Shown one piece after another: positions 6,997 to 14,510 of a stretch of 20,923 nucleotides of DNA. The notes below the pieces were generated by a model. It made no database searches. It had not been told where the DNA came from and worked only from the letters and a program-made list of their open reading frames with translations. The DNA comes from DASWHR01 sp036398095 (lineage in GTDB: Bacteria > Actinomycetota > AC-67), in contig DASWHR010000016.1 in the NCBI GenBank assembly GCA_036398095.1, positions 1-20,923 on the forward strand. Reading direction: 5' to 3'. Every line of letters begins with the position of its first letter. Within the stretch, counting starts at the first letter, position 1. The translations under genes and the position numbers were made by a program.

Positions 6997-7136
6997 CGGT
7001 CCTCCTTCGCTCGGAATCCCTTCCTCGTCACTCCTTCCCAGGTCCGGTGGAGGCGAATCAAGCAAGCGCCGGCCTGGGCGCCGCTTGTTGTCGTACCCCT
7101 CTCCTAGGGTGAATGGAGTGAAGGAGGTGGTGACCC

Positions 7137-7388
7137 ATGACCAGAGCCGGATCCAGAGCGGGGACCGGAGCGGGACCCTCGGACGTCGAGTCGGGATACC
7201 TGATCGACTGCGGAACGTGCGTGATGCGCTCGACCGATGCCTGCCGCGAATGCGTGGTGACGGCGATCGTGAACCCGCCGGAGGGCGCGATTGTGTTCGA
7301 CGCGGCCGAAGAGCGAGCGATCCGCGCGATGGGGACGGCCGGCTTGCTCCCGTTGGTCCGGTACCGGCCCGGCACCGAAGCCGTCTAG
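7137..7388 (+). CDS. Conserved actinobacterial-type hypothetical protein with two CxxC pairs
   Basis: The 83-residue protein has a Gly/Ser-rich N-terminus, then Cys25/Cys28 and Cys36/Cys39 (DCGTCVMRSTDACRECVVTAIV) and a C-terminal helix, FDAAEERAIRAMGTAGLLPLVRYRPG. The four Cys suggest a bound metal. An unusually strong Shine-Dalgarno site, AAGGAGGT (7121-7128), stands 8 bases before the ATG, so expression may be high. It lies about 100 bases upstream of sepH on the same strand. The 140-base gap to the divergent zinc-ribbon gene (6997-7136) should hold both promoters; TAGGGT at 7105-7110 is a possible -10 but no matching -35 was found. Confidence 0.7.
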   Translation: MTRAGSRAGTGAGPSDVESGYLIDCGTCVMRSTDACRECVVTAIVNPPEGAIVFDAAEERAIRAMGTAGLLPLVRYRPGTEAV

Positions 7389-7426
7389 CGTCGCGGGCCT
7401 CGCCGTCCGATTCGCTCCCGGGTTCC

Positions 7427-7455
7427 TTGCGGGGAGTGGACGAAACGGCAAGAAT
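7427..7455 (+). promoter_or_regulatory. Possible promoter of sepH
   Basis: TTGCGG (7427-7432), a 17-base spacer and AAGAAT (7450-7455) precede the TTG start of sepH by 32 bases. The -10 departs from consensus at its first position, so this is a tentative call; read-through from the upstream CxxC gene is the alternative. Confidence 0.35.
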
Positions 7456-7487
7456 GCCGAGCGTATCCGGCTTTCCCTGGGGGTCCG

Positions 7488-8414
7488 TTGATCAAGCTCC
7501 GTCTGATCGGGTCGAGCGCCGACCTGAAGCATCTCGTCTATTCGAACAAGAGGACGGGCAAGAAGGGCAGCCATCTCGTCGCGATCGACGACGGTCTGTT
7601 CGACGTGCTCGAAGACGTCGTGCGCCGTCGCCGCCGCGGAGAGGCCGGCGACGACGAGGACAACACGCCTCGTCCGGTCGCGCCGCGCGTTCAGTCGAAG
7701 CTGCCGCCCCGCGAGGTACAGCGGCTGTTGCGTGCCGGCCGCACGCCCGAGCAGGTCGCGAAGGCGGCCGACGTTCCGATCGCTTGGGTCGAGCAGTTCC
7801 TTGTGCCGGTCCTGTACGAGCGGCAAGGGATGGTGCGCGAGGCGCAGCGCGCGTGGCTGAGCAAGCAGCGGCTGGGCGAGAGCGGGCTGTCGCTCGGAGA
7901 AGCCGTCGTGGCCAACCTCCGCAGCCGCCATGTTCGCCTCGGCGAGGGCGCGGTGGCCGGCGCGTGGGACGCAACGCGCACGGAAGGGCAGCCCTGGACG
8001 ATATCGCTGCGATTCCGATTCCGCGGCCGCGAGCAGCGCGCGACGTGGAAATACGATCCGGCTCGCCGCAGCGTGACGGCCGCGAACCGGCTCGCCGCCG
8101 ACCTCGGCTGGGTCGCGCCCGGCCGCCGGGTTCGGACGGCGGAGCGAACCTCGCGTTTCGTCTCGCCCGAGTCACACGCTCGCCGCGAAGCGGCAGCCAC
8201 CGAGAAACCGGCCCGCAAACGCACGGTTGCCAAGAAGCGCGCCCCGGCCAAGAGGCGCACGGTTGCGAAGAAGCGCGCTCCGGCCAAGAGGCGCACGCCC
8301 GCGAAGCGGCGGGTTGTGGCCAAGAAGCGTGCGCCCGCGAAGCGGCGGGTTGTGGCCAAGAAGCGTGCGCCCGTGAAGCGGCGTACCGCGACGCGGCGAC
8401 GCGCTCGCCGGTAG
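7488..8414 (+). CDS. sepH: SepH-like septation protein (DUF3071) with histone-H1-like basic tail
   Basis: SepH binds FtsZ and promotes Z-ring assembly in Streptomyces and mycobacteria. The N-terminal domain fits: KLRLIGSSADLKHLVY opening, then the helix-turn-helix-like LPPREVQRLLRAGRTPEQVAKAADVPIAWVEQFLVPVLYERQGM (72-115), LSLGEAVVANL (135-144), and the beta-rich WDATRTEGQPWTISLRFRF (160-178). A TTG start at 7488 puts the conserved KLRLI at residues 3-7, with GGGGG a few bases upstream. From about residue 240 the protein becomes almost only Lys, Arg, Ala, Pro, Thr and Val in 12-residue repeats (RTVAKKRAPAKR), like histone H1 or mycobacterial HupB tails, which could bind DNA. The stop at 8412-8414 lies inside a 65-bp repeat that recurs before the protease gene. 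Total length is 308 residues. Confidence 0.85.
   Translation: MIKLRLIGSSADLKHLVYSNKRTGKKGSHLVAIDDGLFDVLEDVVRRRRRGEAGDDEDNTPRPVAPRVQSKLPPREVQRLLRAGRTPEQVAKAADVPIAWVEQFLVPVLYERQGMVREAQRAWLSKQRLGESGLSLGEAVVANLRSRHVRLGEGAVAGAWDATRTEGQPWTISLRFRFRGREQRATWKYDPARRSVTAANRLAADLGWVAPGRRVRTAERTSRFVSPESHARREAAATEKPARKRTVAKKRAPAKRRTVAKKRAPAKRRTPAKRRVVAKKRAPAKRRVVAKKRAPVKRRTATRRRARR
8220..8381 (+). repeat. 36-bp tandem repeats coding the basic tail of SepH
   Basis: Four 36-base units at 8220-8255, 8256-8291, 8310-8345 and 8346-8381, with an 18-base half unit at 8292-8309. The first two are near-identical to each other, and so are the last two. They encode RTVAKKRAPAKR-type 12-mers in one frame. In-frame repeat units like these can expand or contract by slippage. 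Confidence 0.9.
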
Positions 8415-8449
8415 CATCCGGGGCGTGTCCGCCCCTCGCTCGCGCATCC
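8385..8449 (+). repeat. 65-bp direct repeat, left copy (sepH 3' end plus start of protease gene)
   Basis: All 65 bases are identical to 9190-9254 (offset 805). The copy holds the last codons of sepH (TATRRRARR, stop), the 10-base gap, and the first 25 bases of the M48 protease gene, which here lead nowhere. GGGGCG/CGCCCC (8420-8435) forms a small hairpin around the duplicated GTG. Confidence 0.95.
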
Positions 8450-9189
8450 ATCGGGTACTCCTTGCTGCGCATTTGAGGCACCGCTCTGTTCACTCTTGCG
8501 ATGACCATGACCTGGCAGAGATCAATGGATTCTTTCCGCCCGGTTGGCAGAATGGCCAGCACAGGTTCTGACGAGGTGGTCACCATGCGTAGATCGAAGA
8601 TGGTGTTAACTGGAATCGCCATGATGACGCTCGTCGGGTGTGCGTCCGGCGAGCGGGCATCGTCCCCACAGGAGCCCGGCGCTGGAGCCACGATGTTCAC
8701 GGATGGCGCTGCTCTCCGTCGGTTCGCGAGCCTGGAGGAAATGACCAGGTTCTCAGATGCGGTGGTGATTGGGCGCGTCGTGTCCGTAACCCCATGGCGA
8801 CGAACCGGAGAGCACCCCGTCTATGAGGTGGCGCGCGTCACGGTCGAGGTGGAGAAGGTTTTTCGCGGCTCTCAGCTTGGAACGGTGGAGTTCGAGCAAA
8901 CGCACACCATCGATGGACTCACGCCGCGGGGCCCGATCGATCAAGTGCAAATCGGCGACCGTGGAGTCTTCTTTCTCGTTGATGACGTCGATCGCGGCGA
9001 TCGCTCGATGCACGGACTCGCAAGCTATCAAGCGTTGTACCTCGATACGGGCGACGCGCTTCGAGGTTCTGACTCGCGCGACCCGCTGGTGGCCCAACTC
9101 AACACGCTGAGTCTCGACGAATTGGCGACCAGGATCGAAAACGTCGATTAGCGGCTGATTCCCACTCCCGGATCGCCACAAAGAAGCGC
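8450..9189. other. Inserted segment carrying one lipoprotein gene
   Basis: This 740-base block separates sepH from the protease gene that originally followed it, as shown by the flanking 65-bp repeats. It looks less GC-rich than its surroundings and uses codons rare elsewhere here (for example TTA in the lipoprotein). No terminal inverted repeats, transposase or integrase were seen. The final 15 bases (9175-9189) still translate as ATKKR in the sepH frame, so the right-hand sepH fragment extends a little beyond the perfect repeat. Confidence 0.7.
8585..9151 (+). CDS. Predicted lipoprotein of unknown function, apparently acquired
   Basis: The 188-residue protein starts MRRSKMVLTGIAMMTLVGCASGE: a short positively charged region, a hydrophobic core and a lipobox LVGC (Cys19), so it should be lipid-anchored outside the membrane. 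GAGGTGG (8574-8580) precedes the ATG at 8585. The mature part is a small beta-rich domain: SDAVVIGRVVSVTPW, VARVTVEVEKVFRG, then QIGDRGVFFLVDD and SYQALYLDTGDALRG. This layout is common in poorly characterised actinobacterial secreted proteins (OB-like barrels), but I know no defined function. The sequence is less GC-rich than its neighbours. It is the only gene in the block flanked by the 65-bp repeats. The 170 bases before it (8415-8584) show no convincing promoter. Confidence 0.8.
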   Translation: MRRSKMVLTGIAMMTLVGCASGERASSPQEPGAGATMFTDGAALRRFASLEEMTRFSDAVVIGRVVSVTPWRRTGEHPVYEVARVTVEVEKVFRGSQLGTVEFEQTHTIDGLTPRGPIDQVQIGDRGVFFLVDDVDRGDRSMHGLASYQALYLDTGDALRGSDSRDPLVAQLNTLSLDELATRIENVD

Positions 9190-9254
9190 ACCGCGACGCG
9201 GCGACGCGCTCGCCGGTAGCATCCGGGGCGTGTCCGCCCCTCGCTCGCGCATCC
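9190..9254 (+). repeat. 65-bp direct repeat, right copy (sepH 3' end plus functional start of protease gene)
   Basis: Identical to 8385-8449. Here the sepH part is only a remnant (KKRTATRRRARR, stop), while the protease start at 9230 leads into the full gene. The GGGGCG/CGCCCC hairpin at 9225-9240 overlaps the GTG start codon. Confidence 0.95.
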
Positions 9255-10486
9255 GACTGGTCTTCGTCGCCGCCACGCTGCTGACGGCCGGCTTCGCCGT
9301 CGCCGCGGCGGCATCCGGCGCCTCGTCCGCGCAGGCCGGCGAGCCTCGCGTCTCCGACTACTTCACGCCGGACGAGATCGCTCGCTCGCGCACCTACACC
9401 GGCACCCGCTACCTGCTCGGCTTCACCTCGCTCGGGCTCGGCCTGGCCGTCGCGGCCGTCATCGGCCTGGGACCGGCGGCCCGGGCGATCGGCGGATGGG
9501 CCGAGCGCGCGACCGGCGGCCGCTGGCCGCTGACCGCGCTGCTGCTGGCGGCCGTCGCTGCGCTGGTTCCCGCCCTGGCGACGCTGCCGCTGGCCGTGGC
9601 GCGCGGCTTCTGGAACGAGCGTCGCTTCGGATTGTCGACGCAATCGCCCGCGGGCTTCCTGTCGGATCTCGGGAAGGGAGCGATGGTCCAGATCGTGGTG
9701 GCGGCCGTCGTCGCGCTCGCGTTCTTCTTCGTCGTCCGCCGGCTGCCGGGCGCGTGGCCGCCGATCGCCGCCGGCGTCATGGTCGGGCTGACCGTGTTGA
9801 TGGTCGTCGCGTATCCGCTCATCTACGAGCCGTTGTTCAACAAGTTCACGCCGGTCGATGCCGCGACGCGCAACCGGATCGTCGCGCTCGCCCGCGACGC
9901 CGGCGTCACGGTGGACCGCGTCCTCGTCGCCGACGCGTCGCGAAGGACCACGAAGCAAAACGCGTACGTGTCGGGGCTCGGCGCGACGAAACGGGTCGTC
10001 CTCTACGACACGCTCCTGCAGAAGTCCTCCGAAGACGAGGTGGATCTGGTCGTCGCGCACGAACTCGGCCATGTCGTGCACCGCGATGTGCTGAAAGGGA
10101 CGGTGCTGGGTAGCGCCGGCGCGATCGCCGCCGTCGCGCTCGTGTGGCTCATCGTCAGCCGCCCCGGCGTGCTTCGCTTCGCCGGCGCGTCGGGACCGGG
10201 CGATCCGCGACTGATCCCGCTGCTTTCGTTCGTCTTGGCCGCCGCGACGATCCTCACGTTGCCGGTCGTCAACGGATTCTCCCGCTCGATCGAAGCGGCC
10301 GCCGATCGTTTCGCGGTGCGCGTCACCGGCGATCCGCAGACCGCCGTACGGGTCGAGGTCAACCTGGCGCGCGACAACGTCGCCGACTTGCAGCCCAACG
10401 CGTTCGTTCGTTGGATGTTCTTTTCGCATCCGCCGGTGATGGAGCGCATCGAGATCGCCCTGGAATCTGAGGCGCCTTCGCGATGA
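9230..10486 (+). CDS. M48-family membrane metalloprotease (Ste24/CAAX-protease-like)
   Basis: The 418-residue zinc protease has the HEXXH motif as HELGH (His277, Glu278, His281) and the third ligand Glu355 in SRSIEAAADRFAV, the ExxxD signature of Ste24-type M48 enzymes. HPPVMERIEIAL closes the family domain. Hydrophobic segments lie at about 11-28, 61-80, 101-125, 150-170, 177-198, 291-310 and 328-348. FWNERRFGLSTQ and YEPLFNKFTPV are Ste24-like blocks. It should act in the membrane, in protein quality control or peptide maturation. The GTG start gives a basic N-terminus before the first hydrophobic segment; the start is overlapped by a small hairpin. Its 3' end overlaps the glycosyltransferase by ATGA, so the two are coupled. 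Its original upstream neighbour was probably sepH, 10 bases away. Confidence 0.9.
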   Translation: MSAPRSRIRLVFVAATLLTAGFAVAAAASGASSAQAGEPRVSDYFTPDEIARSRTYTGTRYLLGFTSLGLGLAVAAVIGLGPAARAIGGWAERATGGRWPLTALLLAAVAALVPALATLPLAVARGFWNERRFGLSTQSPAGFLSDLGKGAMVQIVVAAVVALAFFFVVRRLPGAWPPIAAGVMVGLTVLMVVAYPLIYEPLFNKFTPVDAATRNRIVALARDAGVTVDRVLVADASRRTTKQNAYVSGLGATKRVVLYDTLLQKSSEDEVDLVVAHELGHVVHRDVLKGTVLGSAGAIAAVALVWLIVSRPGVLRFAGASGPGDPRLIPLLSFVLAAATILTLPVVNGFSRSIEAAADRFAVRVTGDPQTAVRVEVNLARDNVADLQPNAFVRWMFFSHPPVMERIEIALESEAPSR

Positions 10487-11592
10487 AGATCGTCCTGGTG
10501 ACCAACGACTATCCGCCGCGCGTCGGCGGCATCCAGGTCTACCTCGAGAACATCTACCGCCGGCTCGCGGCCCGCCACCAGATCACCGTCGTCGCGCCGC
10601 CCCACCCGCGCGCCGCCGCCTGGGATCGGCTCCAGCCCTACGAGATCGTTCGCCACGGTCCGCGCGTCTACTGGCCTCGCGCGAGCCTGCAGCGACGCGT
10701 CGCCGATCTCGCTCGCGACGCCGACGCGGTTGCCTTCGGCGCGGTGGTGCCGATGAACTGGATGGCCCCGAAGCTCGGCAGGCCCATCGTTGTCCACACG
10801 CACGGATTCGAAGTCGCGCTCGGACGGCTGCCCGCGCTTCGGTCGGCCCTTCGCAGGATCTGCGGCACGGCGCGGCTGGTGACGGTCGTGAGCGAATACA
10901 CACGACGCTTCATCGAGCCGGTCGTCGGCGCCGGCCCGCGCATCGAAATGCTCAAGACCGGCGTGGATCTGGAGATATTCAACCCGGGCGTCGACGGCGC
11001 CGAAGTCCGCAAGCGCCACGGCCTCGGTGGACGGCCGGTGCTGGCATGCGTCAGCCGCCTGGTGCCGCGGAAGGGACAGGACACGATCATCCAAGCGATG
11101 CCGGCGATCGCGCGCCGCGTGCCCGATGCCGCCGCGCTGATCGTCGGCGACGGTCCGCATCGGGTGGCGCTGGAGAAGCTCGCCGGCCGGCTGCGCGTGT
11201 CCGACCGTGTCGTCTTCGCCGGCGAGACCCCGTTCGCCGACCTCGCCGCGCACTACGCGGCGGGGGACATCTTCGCGATGCCGTGCCGAAGCCGCTACGC
11301 CAACCTGGAAGTCGAAGGGCTCGGTCTGGTGTATCTGGAGGCACAAGCGTGCGGCCGGCCGGCGATCGCCGGCGACTCGGGCGGCGCTCCCGAAGCTGTG
11401 CTCGAAAATGAGACGGGTTTGGTCGTTCCAGGAGGCGATCCCGCGGCGCTGGCCGACGCGGCCGCGTCGCTGCTGGCCGATCCCGCCCGCGCCGCCGCGA
11501 TGGGGAAGAAGGGACGCGCGTTCGTCGAGGCGAACCATCATTGGGACCGCGTCGCAGCCCGGTACGAAGCCCTGCTCGGCGACGCGATCTGA
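10483..11592 (+). CDS. pimB: GT4 glycosyltransferase, PimB-like (phosphatidylinositol mannoside pathway candidate)
   Basis: The 369-residue GT-B enzyme has an N-terminal acceptor domain beginning VTNDYPPRVGGIQVYLENI and a donor domain with SRLVPRKGQDTII (191-203; Arg192 and Lys197 contact the nucleotide phosphates), VGDGPHR and the E-x7-E motif in EVEGLGLVYLEAQACG (Glu278, Glu286). KTGVDLEIFNP is also typical. These blocks match PimB', which transfers a mannose from GDP-mannose to phosphatidylinositol monomannoside at the cytosolic membrane face. The neighbouring FadD15-like gene supports this, since pimB' and fadD15 are adjacent in M. tuberculosis. Another GT4 specificity is possible. The start overlaps the protease stop (ATGA). 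Confidence 0.8.
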   Translation: MKIVLVTNDYPPRVGGIQVYLENIYRRLAARHQITVVAPPHPRAAAWDRLQPYEIVRHGPRVYWPRASLQRRVADLARDADAVAFGAVVPMNWMAPKLGRPIVVHTHGFEVALGRLPALRSALRRICGTARLVTVVSEYTRRFIEPVVGAGPRIEMLKTGVDLEIFNPGVDGAEVRKRHGLGGRPVLACVSRLVPRKGQDTIIQAMPAIARRVPDAAALIVGDGPHRVALEKLAGRLRVSDRVVFAGETPFADLAAHYAAGDIFAMPCRSRYANLEVEGLGLVYLEAQACGRPAIAGDSGGAPEAVLENETGLVVPGGDPAALADAAASLLADPARAAAMGKKGRAFVEANHHWDRVAARYEALLGDAI

Positions 11593-11613
11593 TCGCCGTC
11601 CTGCGGCGCGCCA

Positions 11614-11643
11614 TTGCGCCGGAGCGTCGGAACCGGGTAGGAA
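11614..11643 (+). promoter_or_regulatory. Possible promoter of the acyl-CoA synthetase gene
   Basis: TTGCGC (11614-11619), an 18-base spacer and TAGGAA (11638-11643) lie about 40 bases before the ATG. A 6-bp hairpin, CGGCGC/GCGCCG (11604-11621), overlaps the -35 and might weakly terminate the upstream message. Confidence 0.4.
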
Positions 11644-11684
11644 TGGGGGACACAAACCACCGCGTCAGCCGGAGGGAGCGCGCA

Positions 11685-13478
11685 ATGACCGAGACCGTCG
11701 TATCGCTGTTTCTCAAAACCGTCGCCGCACGCGGGGATGCCGTCGCGTTCAAAGTGAAGCGCGACGGCGAATGGAAGCCGATGAGTTGGATCGAGTACGC
11801 GAGCGACGTGCAGCGGGCCGCCAACGGATTCCTTTCGCTCGGACTCGGCGCCCAAGACAAGGTCGCGATCCTGTCGCTGAACCGTCCCGAGTGGCACACG
11901 GCCGACATCGCGACGATGGCGCTGGGGGGCGTCACCGTGCCGATCTACGTCACGAACTCGCCTCCGCAGGTTTCCTACATCGTTGGTCACTCCGAAGCGA
12001 AAGTGATCGTGTGCGAGAACGCAGGCCAAGTCGACAAGATCCTCAAGACCCGGTCTGATCTGCCGGCGCTGCGCAACGTCGTCGTCGTCGATCCCGACGG
12101 CGTGACGCTCGACGACTTCGTGATGACCTGGGCCGACCTGCTCGCCGCCGGCGAGGGCTACGCCGCCGAGAACCCGGGTGCCTTCCAGGAGCACGTGACG
12201 GCGATCAAGCCCGAGCAGCTCGCCACGCTCGTCTACACCTCGGGCACAACCGGGCCGCCGAAGGGCGCGATGCTCACGCATCACAACATCGTGTGGACGT
12301 GCGCCTCGCTCAACAAGGCGCTGGAAGGCCAGACGGATGACCGTAGCCTGTCCTACCTGCCGCTGTCCCACATCGCGGAGCGCGTCACCAGCCACATGAT
12401 GCAGATCTTCCGCGGCTCCGAAACCTGGTTCGCCGAATCGCTCGACACGCTTCGCGAAGACCTGCAGGCCTGCCGTCCGACGGTCTTCTTCGGCGTGCCG
12501 CGGGTGTGGGAGAAGTTCTACGCGGGCATCAAGAATCTGCTCGACAACCTGCCGGAGGAGCAGCGCGAGAAGGCCGAGCAGGCCGTGCAGCTCGGCGTCA
12601 AGCGCGTCGAGGCGATGCAGGCCGGTTCGTCGCTCCCACCCGAGCTGGAGGCCGCATACCAGCAGGCCGATGCGCAGTTGTTCGCGATCGCGCGTGCGGC
12701 GCTTGGGCTCGACCAATCGCGCGCGATGATCTCGGGCGCGGCGCCGATCAATCCGGACGTGCTCAAGTTCTTCCACGCGATCGGACTGCCGGTCGCCGAA
12801 GTCTACGGCCAGACCGAAGACTGCGGCCCGACCTCGATCAACCGGCCCGACAAGATCAAGATCGGAACCGTCGGTCCCGCGATCGAAGGCGTCGAGATCA
12901 AGATCGCCGACGACGGCGAGATCCTCGTCAAGGGCGGCAACGTCGGTCCCGGCTACTACAAGAGCCCCGAAGCGACCGCCGAGCTGATCGACGAAGACGG
13001 CTACATGCACTCGGGCGACGTCGGCGTCGTGGACGAGGACGGGTACCTGCGGATCACCGACCGCAAGAAGGACCTGATCATCACCGCGGCCGGCAAGAAC
13101 ATCGCACCGCAGGTGCTCGAGAACATGCTCAAGCACTCGCCGTGGATCTCGCAGGCCGTCGTGATCGGCGATCGCCGTCCCTACATGACGGCGATCCTGA
13201 CGCTCGATCAGGAGAAGGTCACGCAGTACGCCGAGCAGAAGTCGATCCCCAGCGGCGACTTCGCCGACCTGTCGCGGCACCCCGACATCCTCCAGCTCGT
13301 CGAGACGAGCGTGCAGGAGGTCAATGAGCAGCTCGCCCGGGTCGAGCAGATCAAGAAGTGGACGGTGCTCGAGCGCGACTTCCTGCAGGAAGCCGACGAG
13401 ATGACCCCCACCATGAAAGTCCGCCGCCGCGCCATCAACGAAAAGTACGGCGATCTGATCGACTCGATGTACGGCTGA
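11685..13478 (+). CDS. Long-chain acyl-CoA synthetase (AMP-forming), FadD15-like
   Basis: This 597-residue enzyme of the ANL superfamily activates fatty acids to acyl-AMP and then acyl-CoA. Visible core motifs are the phosphate loop YTSGTTGPPKG (184-194), YGQTED (374-379), HSGD (442-445), the hinge region DRKKDLIITAAGKNIAP (459-475) and the catalytic lysine near the C-terminus, Lys578 in MTPTMKVRR. SYLPLSHIAER and FFGVPRVWEKFY are signatures of long-chain bacterial and eukaryotic ACSLs. Start chosen for GGAGGG (11671-11676) 8 bases upstream. It lies downstream of the PimB-like gene in the same direction and may supply acyl groups for membrane lipids or phosphatidylinositol mannosides, which is inference from position. 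Confidence 0.93.
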   Translation: MTETVVSLFLKTVAARGDAVAFKVKRDGEWKPMSWIEYASDVQRAANGFLSLGLGAQDKVAILSLNRPEWHTADIATMALGGVTVPIYVTNSPPQVSYIVGHSEAKVIVCENAGQVDKILKTRSDLPALRNVVVVDPDGVTLDDFVMTWADLLAAGEGYAAENPGAFQEHVTAIKPEQLATLVYTSGTTGPPKGAMLTHHNIVWTCASLNKALEGQTDDRSLSYLPLSHIAERVTSHMMQIFRGSETWFAESLDTLREDLQACRPTVFFGVPRVWEKFYAGIKNLLDNLPEEQREKAEQAVQLGVKRVEAMQAGSSLPPELEAAYQQADAQLFAIARAALGLDQSRAMISGAAPINPDVLKFFHAIGLPVAEVYGQTEDCGPTSINRPDKIKIGTVGPAIEGVEIKIADDGEILVKGGNVGPGYYKSPEATAELIDEDGYMHSGDVGVVDEDGYLRITDRKKDLIITAAGKNIAPQVLENMLKHSPWISQAVVIGDRRPYMTAILTLDQEKVTQYAEQKSIPSGDFADLSRHPDILQLVETSVQEVNEQLARVEQIKKWTVLERDFLQEADEMTPTMKVRRRAINEKYGDLIDSMYG

Positions 13479-13488
13479 GCTGTTCCGG

Positions 13489-14508
13489 ATGCGGATCGAA
13501 CGAGAGGGCGCTGCGGCGTTCGCGGCACTCGACGTCGGGATCGCGTTCGATCTCCGGCCGGAGGCGCCGCCACGCGACGGCCCCGACGATCTGCTCGAAG
13601 AGTACGACTCGAAGGCGACCGTTGATGCGGTGGCCCGCGCGTTGCGTGTGCTCGGACACCGGCCGAGGCTGCTCGGCGGCGGGCGGGCGTTCCTCGAAGC
13701 CCTTCTCAGGGCGCCGCCGGACTTGGTCTTCAACATGGCGGAAGGATGGGGGACGCGCAGTCGCGAGGCGCACGTGCCGGCGGCGTGCGAGATGCTGGGC
13801 GTTCCCTACACGCACAGCGATCCGCTCACGCTCGCGACGACGCTCCACAAGGCGACGGCGAAACGGATCGTTGCGGCTGCCGGCTTGCCGACGCCGGCAT
13901 TCGAAGTGTGGAAGGAAGTCCTTGAATCGACCGCGTTGCGCTTCCCGGTCATCGCGAAGCCCGTTGCCGAAGGATCGGGCATGGGCGTTCGTTCGGGCGC
14001 GCGGATCGACGATCCCGCAGCGCTTCGCGAGGAGGTGCAACGGCTTCTGGACGGCTATCGTCAGCCGGTGCTGGTCGAAGAGTTTTGCCCCGGGGCCGAA
14101 CTCACGGTGGGAGTCGCCGGAACCGGGCGGGAGGCACGTCTGCTCGGCGTGATGGAGGTCCGCCCGAAGGCCGGCTCGCTATCGGACTTCGTCTACTCCG
14201 TCGACGTGAAACGGCGCGGGTTCGATGCGGTCGAATATCTGGTTCCTCCCTGCCTCGAGGACGAGACCGTTGCGAGCGCTGCTTCGGTGGCGGTTGGTGC
14301 GCATCGAGTGCTCGAGTGCCGCGACATTTCCCGCGTCGACCTCAGGCTCGATGCAGCGGGACGGCCGTTGTTTCTCGAGATCAACCCGCTCCCGGGCATG
14401 ACCCCCGGGTGGGGTGACGTCGTGCTCGTCGCTGAGCGGAGCGGCACCACCTACGAAGAACTGATCGGGCTGATCGTTGAAAGCGCGCGCGCGCGGGCGG
14501 GGGTGTAG
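13489..14508 (+). CDS. ATP-grasp ligase, D-alanine--D-alanine ligase-like (first of two)
   Basis: The 339-residue protein keeps the ATP-grasp machinery: HKATAKRIVAAAGLPTPAFEVW, Lys157 in PVIAKPVAEGSGMGV (glycine-rich loop 161-166), VEEF (196-199, adenine/ribose contacts), Asp284 in RVDLRLD, and the Mg-binding Glu297/Asn299 in FLEINPLPGMTPGWGD. The last resembles the ENTLPGMT block of Ddl enzymes, but the following SLxP substrate region is replaced. The N-terminal VGIAFDLRPE and VFNMAEGWG replace the usual Ddl substrate loop, so it probably joins something other than two D-alanines. The gap to the acyl-CoA synthetase is 10 bases with no clear Shine-Dalgarno site. The stop is 2 bases from the next ATP-grasp gene, so the pair is co-translated and likely works on related substrates. 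Confidence 0.85.
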   Translation: MRIEREGAAAFAALDVGIAFDLRPEAPPRDGPDDLLEEYDSKATVDAVARALRVLGHRPRLLGGGRAFLEALLRAPPDLVFNMAEGWGTRSREAHVPAACEMLGVPYTHSDPLTLATTLHKATAKRIVAAAGLPTPAFEVWKEVLESTALRFPVIAKPVAEGSGMGVRSGARIDDPAALREEVQRLLDGYRQPVLVEEFCPGAELTVGVAGTGREARLLGVMEVRPKAGSLSDFVYSVDVKRRGFDAVEYLVPPCLEDETVASAASVAVGAHRVLECRDISRVDLRLDAAGRPLFLEINPLPGMTPGWGDVVLVAERSGTTYEELIGLIVESARARAGV

Positions 14509-14510
14509 CG

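Noticed and set aside
7105..7110. TAGGGT as a firm promoter for the 83-residue CxxC gene
   Set aside because: No -35 hexamer at suitable spacing could be found, so it is mentioned but not called.
8220..8381. 36-bp repeats resembling a CRISPR array
   Set aside because: The units are contiguous without spacers, stay in one coding frame and encode a Lys/Arg/Ala/Pro tail of SepH.
8450..9189. Insertion sequence or integron cassette
   Set aside because: No transposase, integrase, terminal inverted repeats or typical attC arms are present; only the flanking direct repeats support an insertion.
8753..10429. Long open frame on minus across the lipoprotein and protease genes, and similar long antisense frames elsewhere
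   Set aside because: They give Arg/Asp/His-rich sequence without domains, a by-product of high GC opposite genes with clear motifs.
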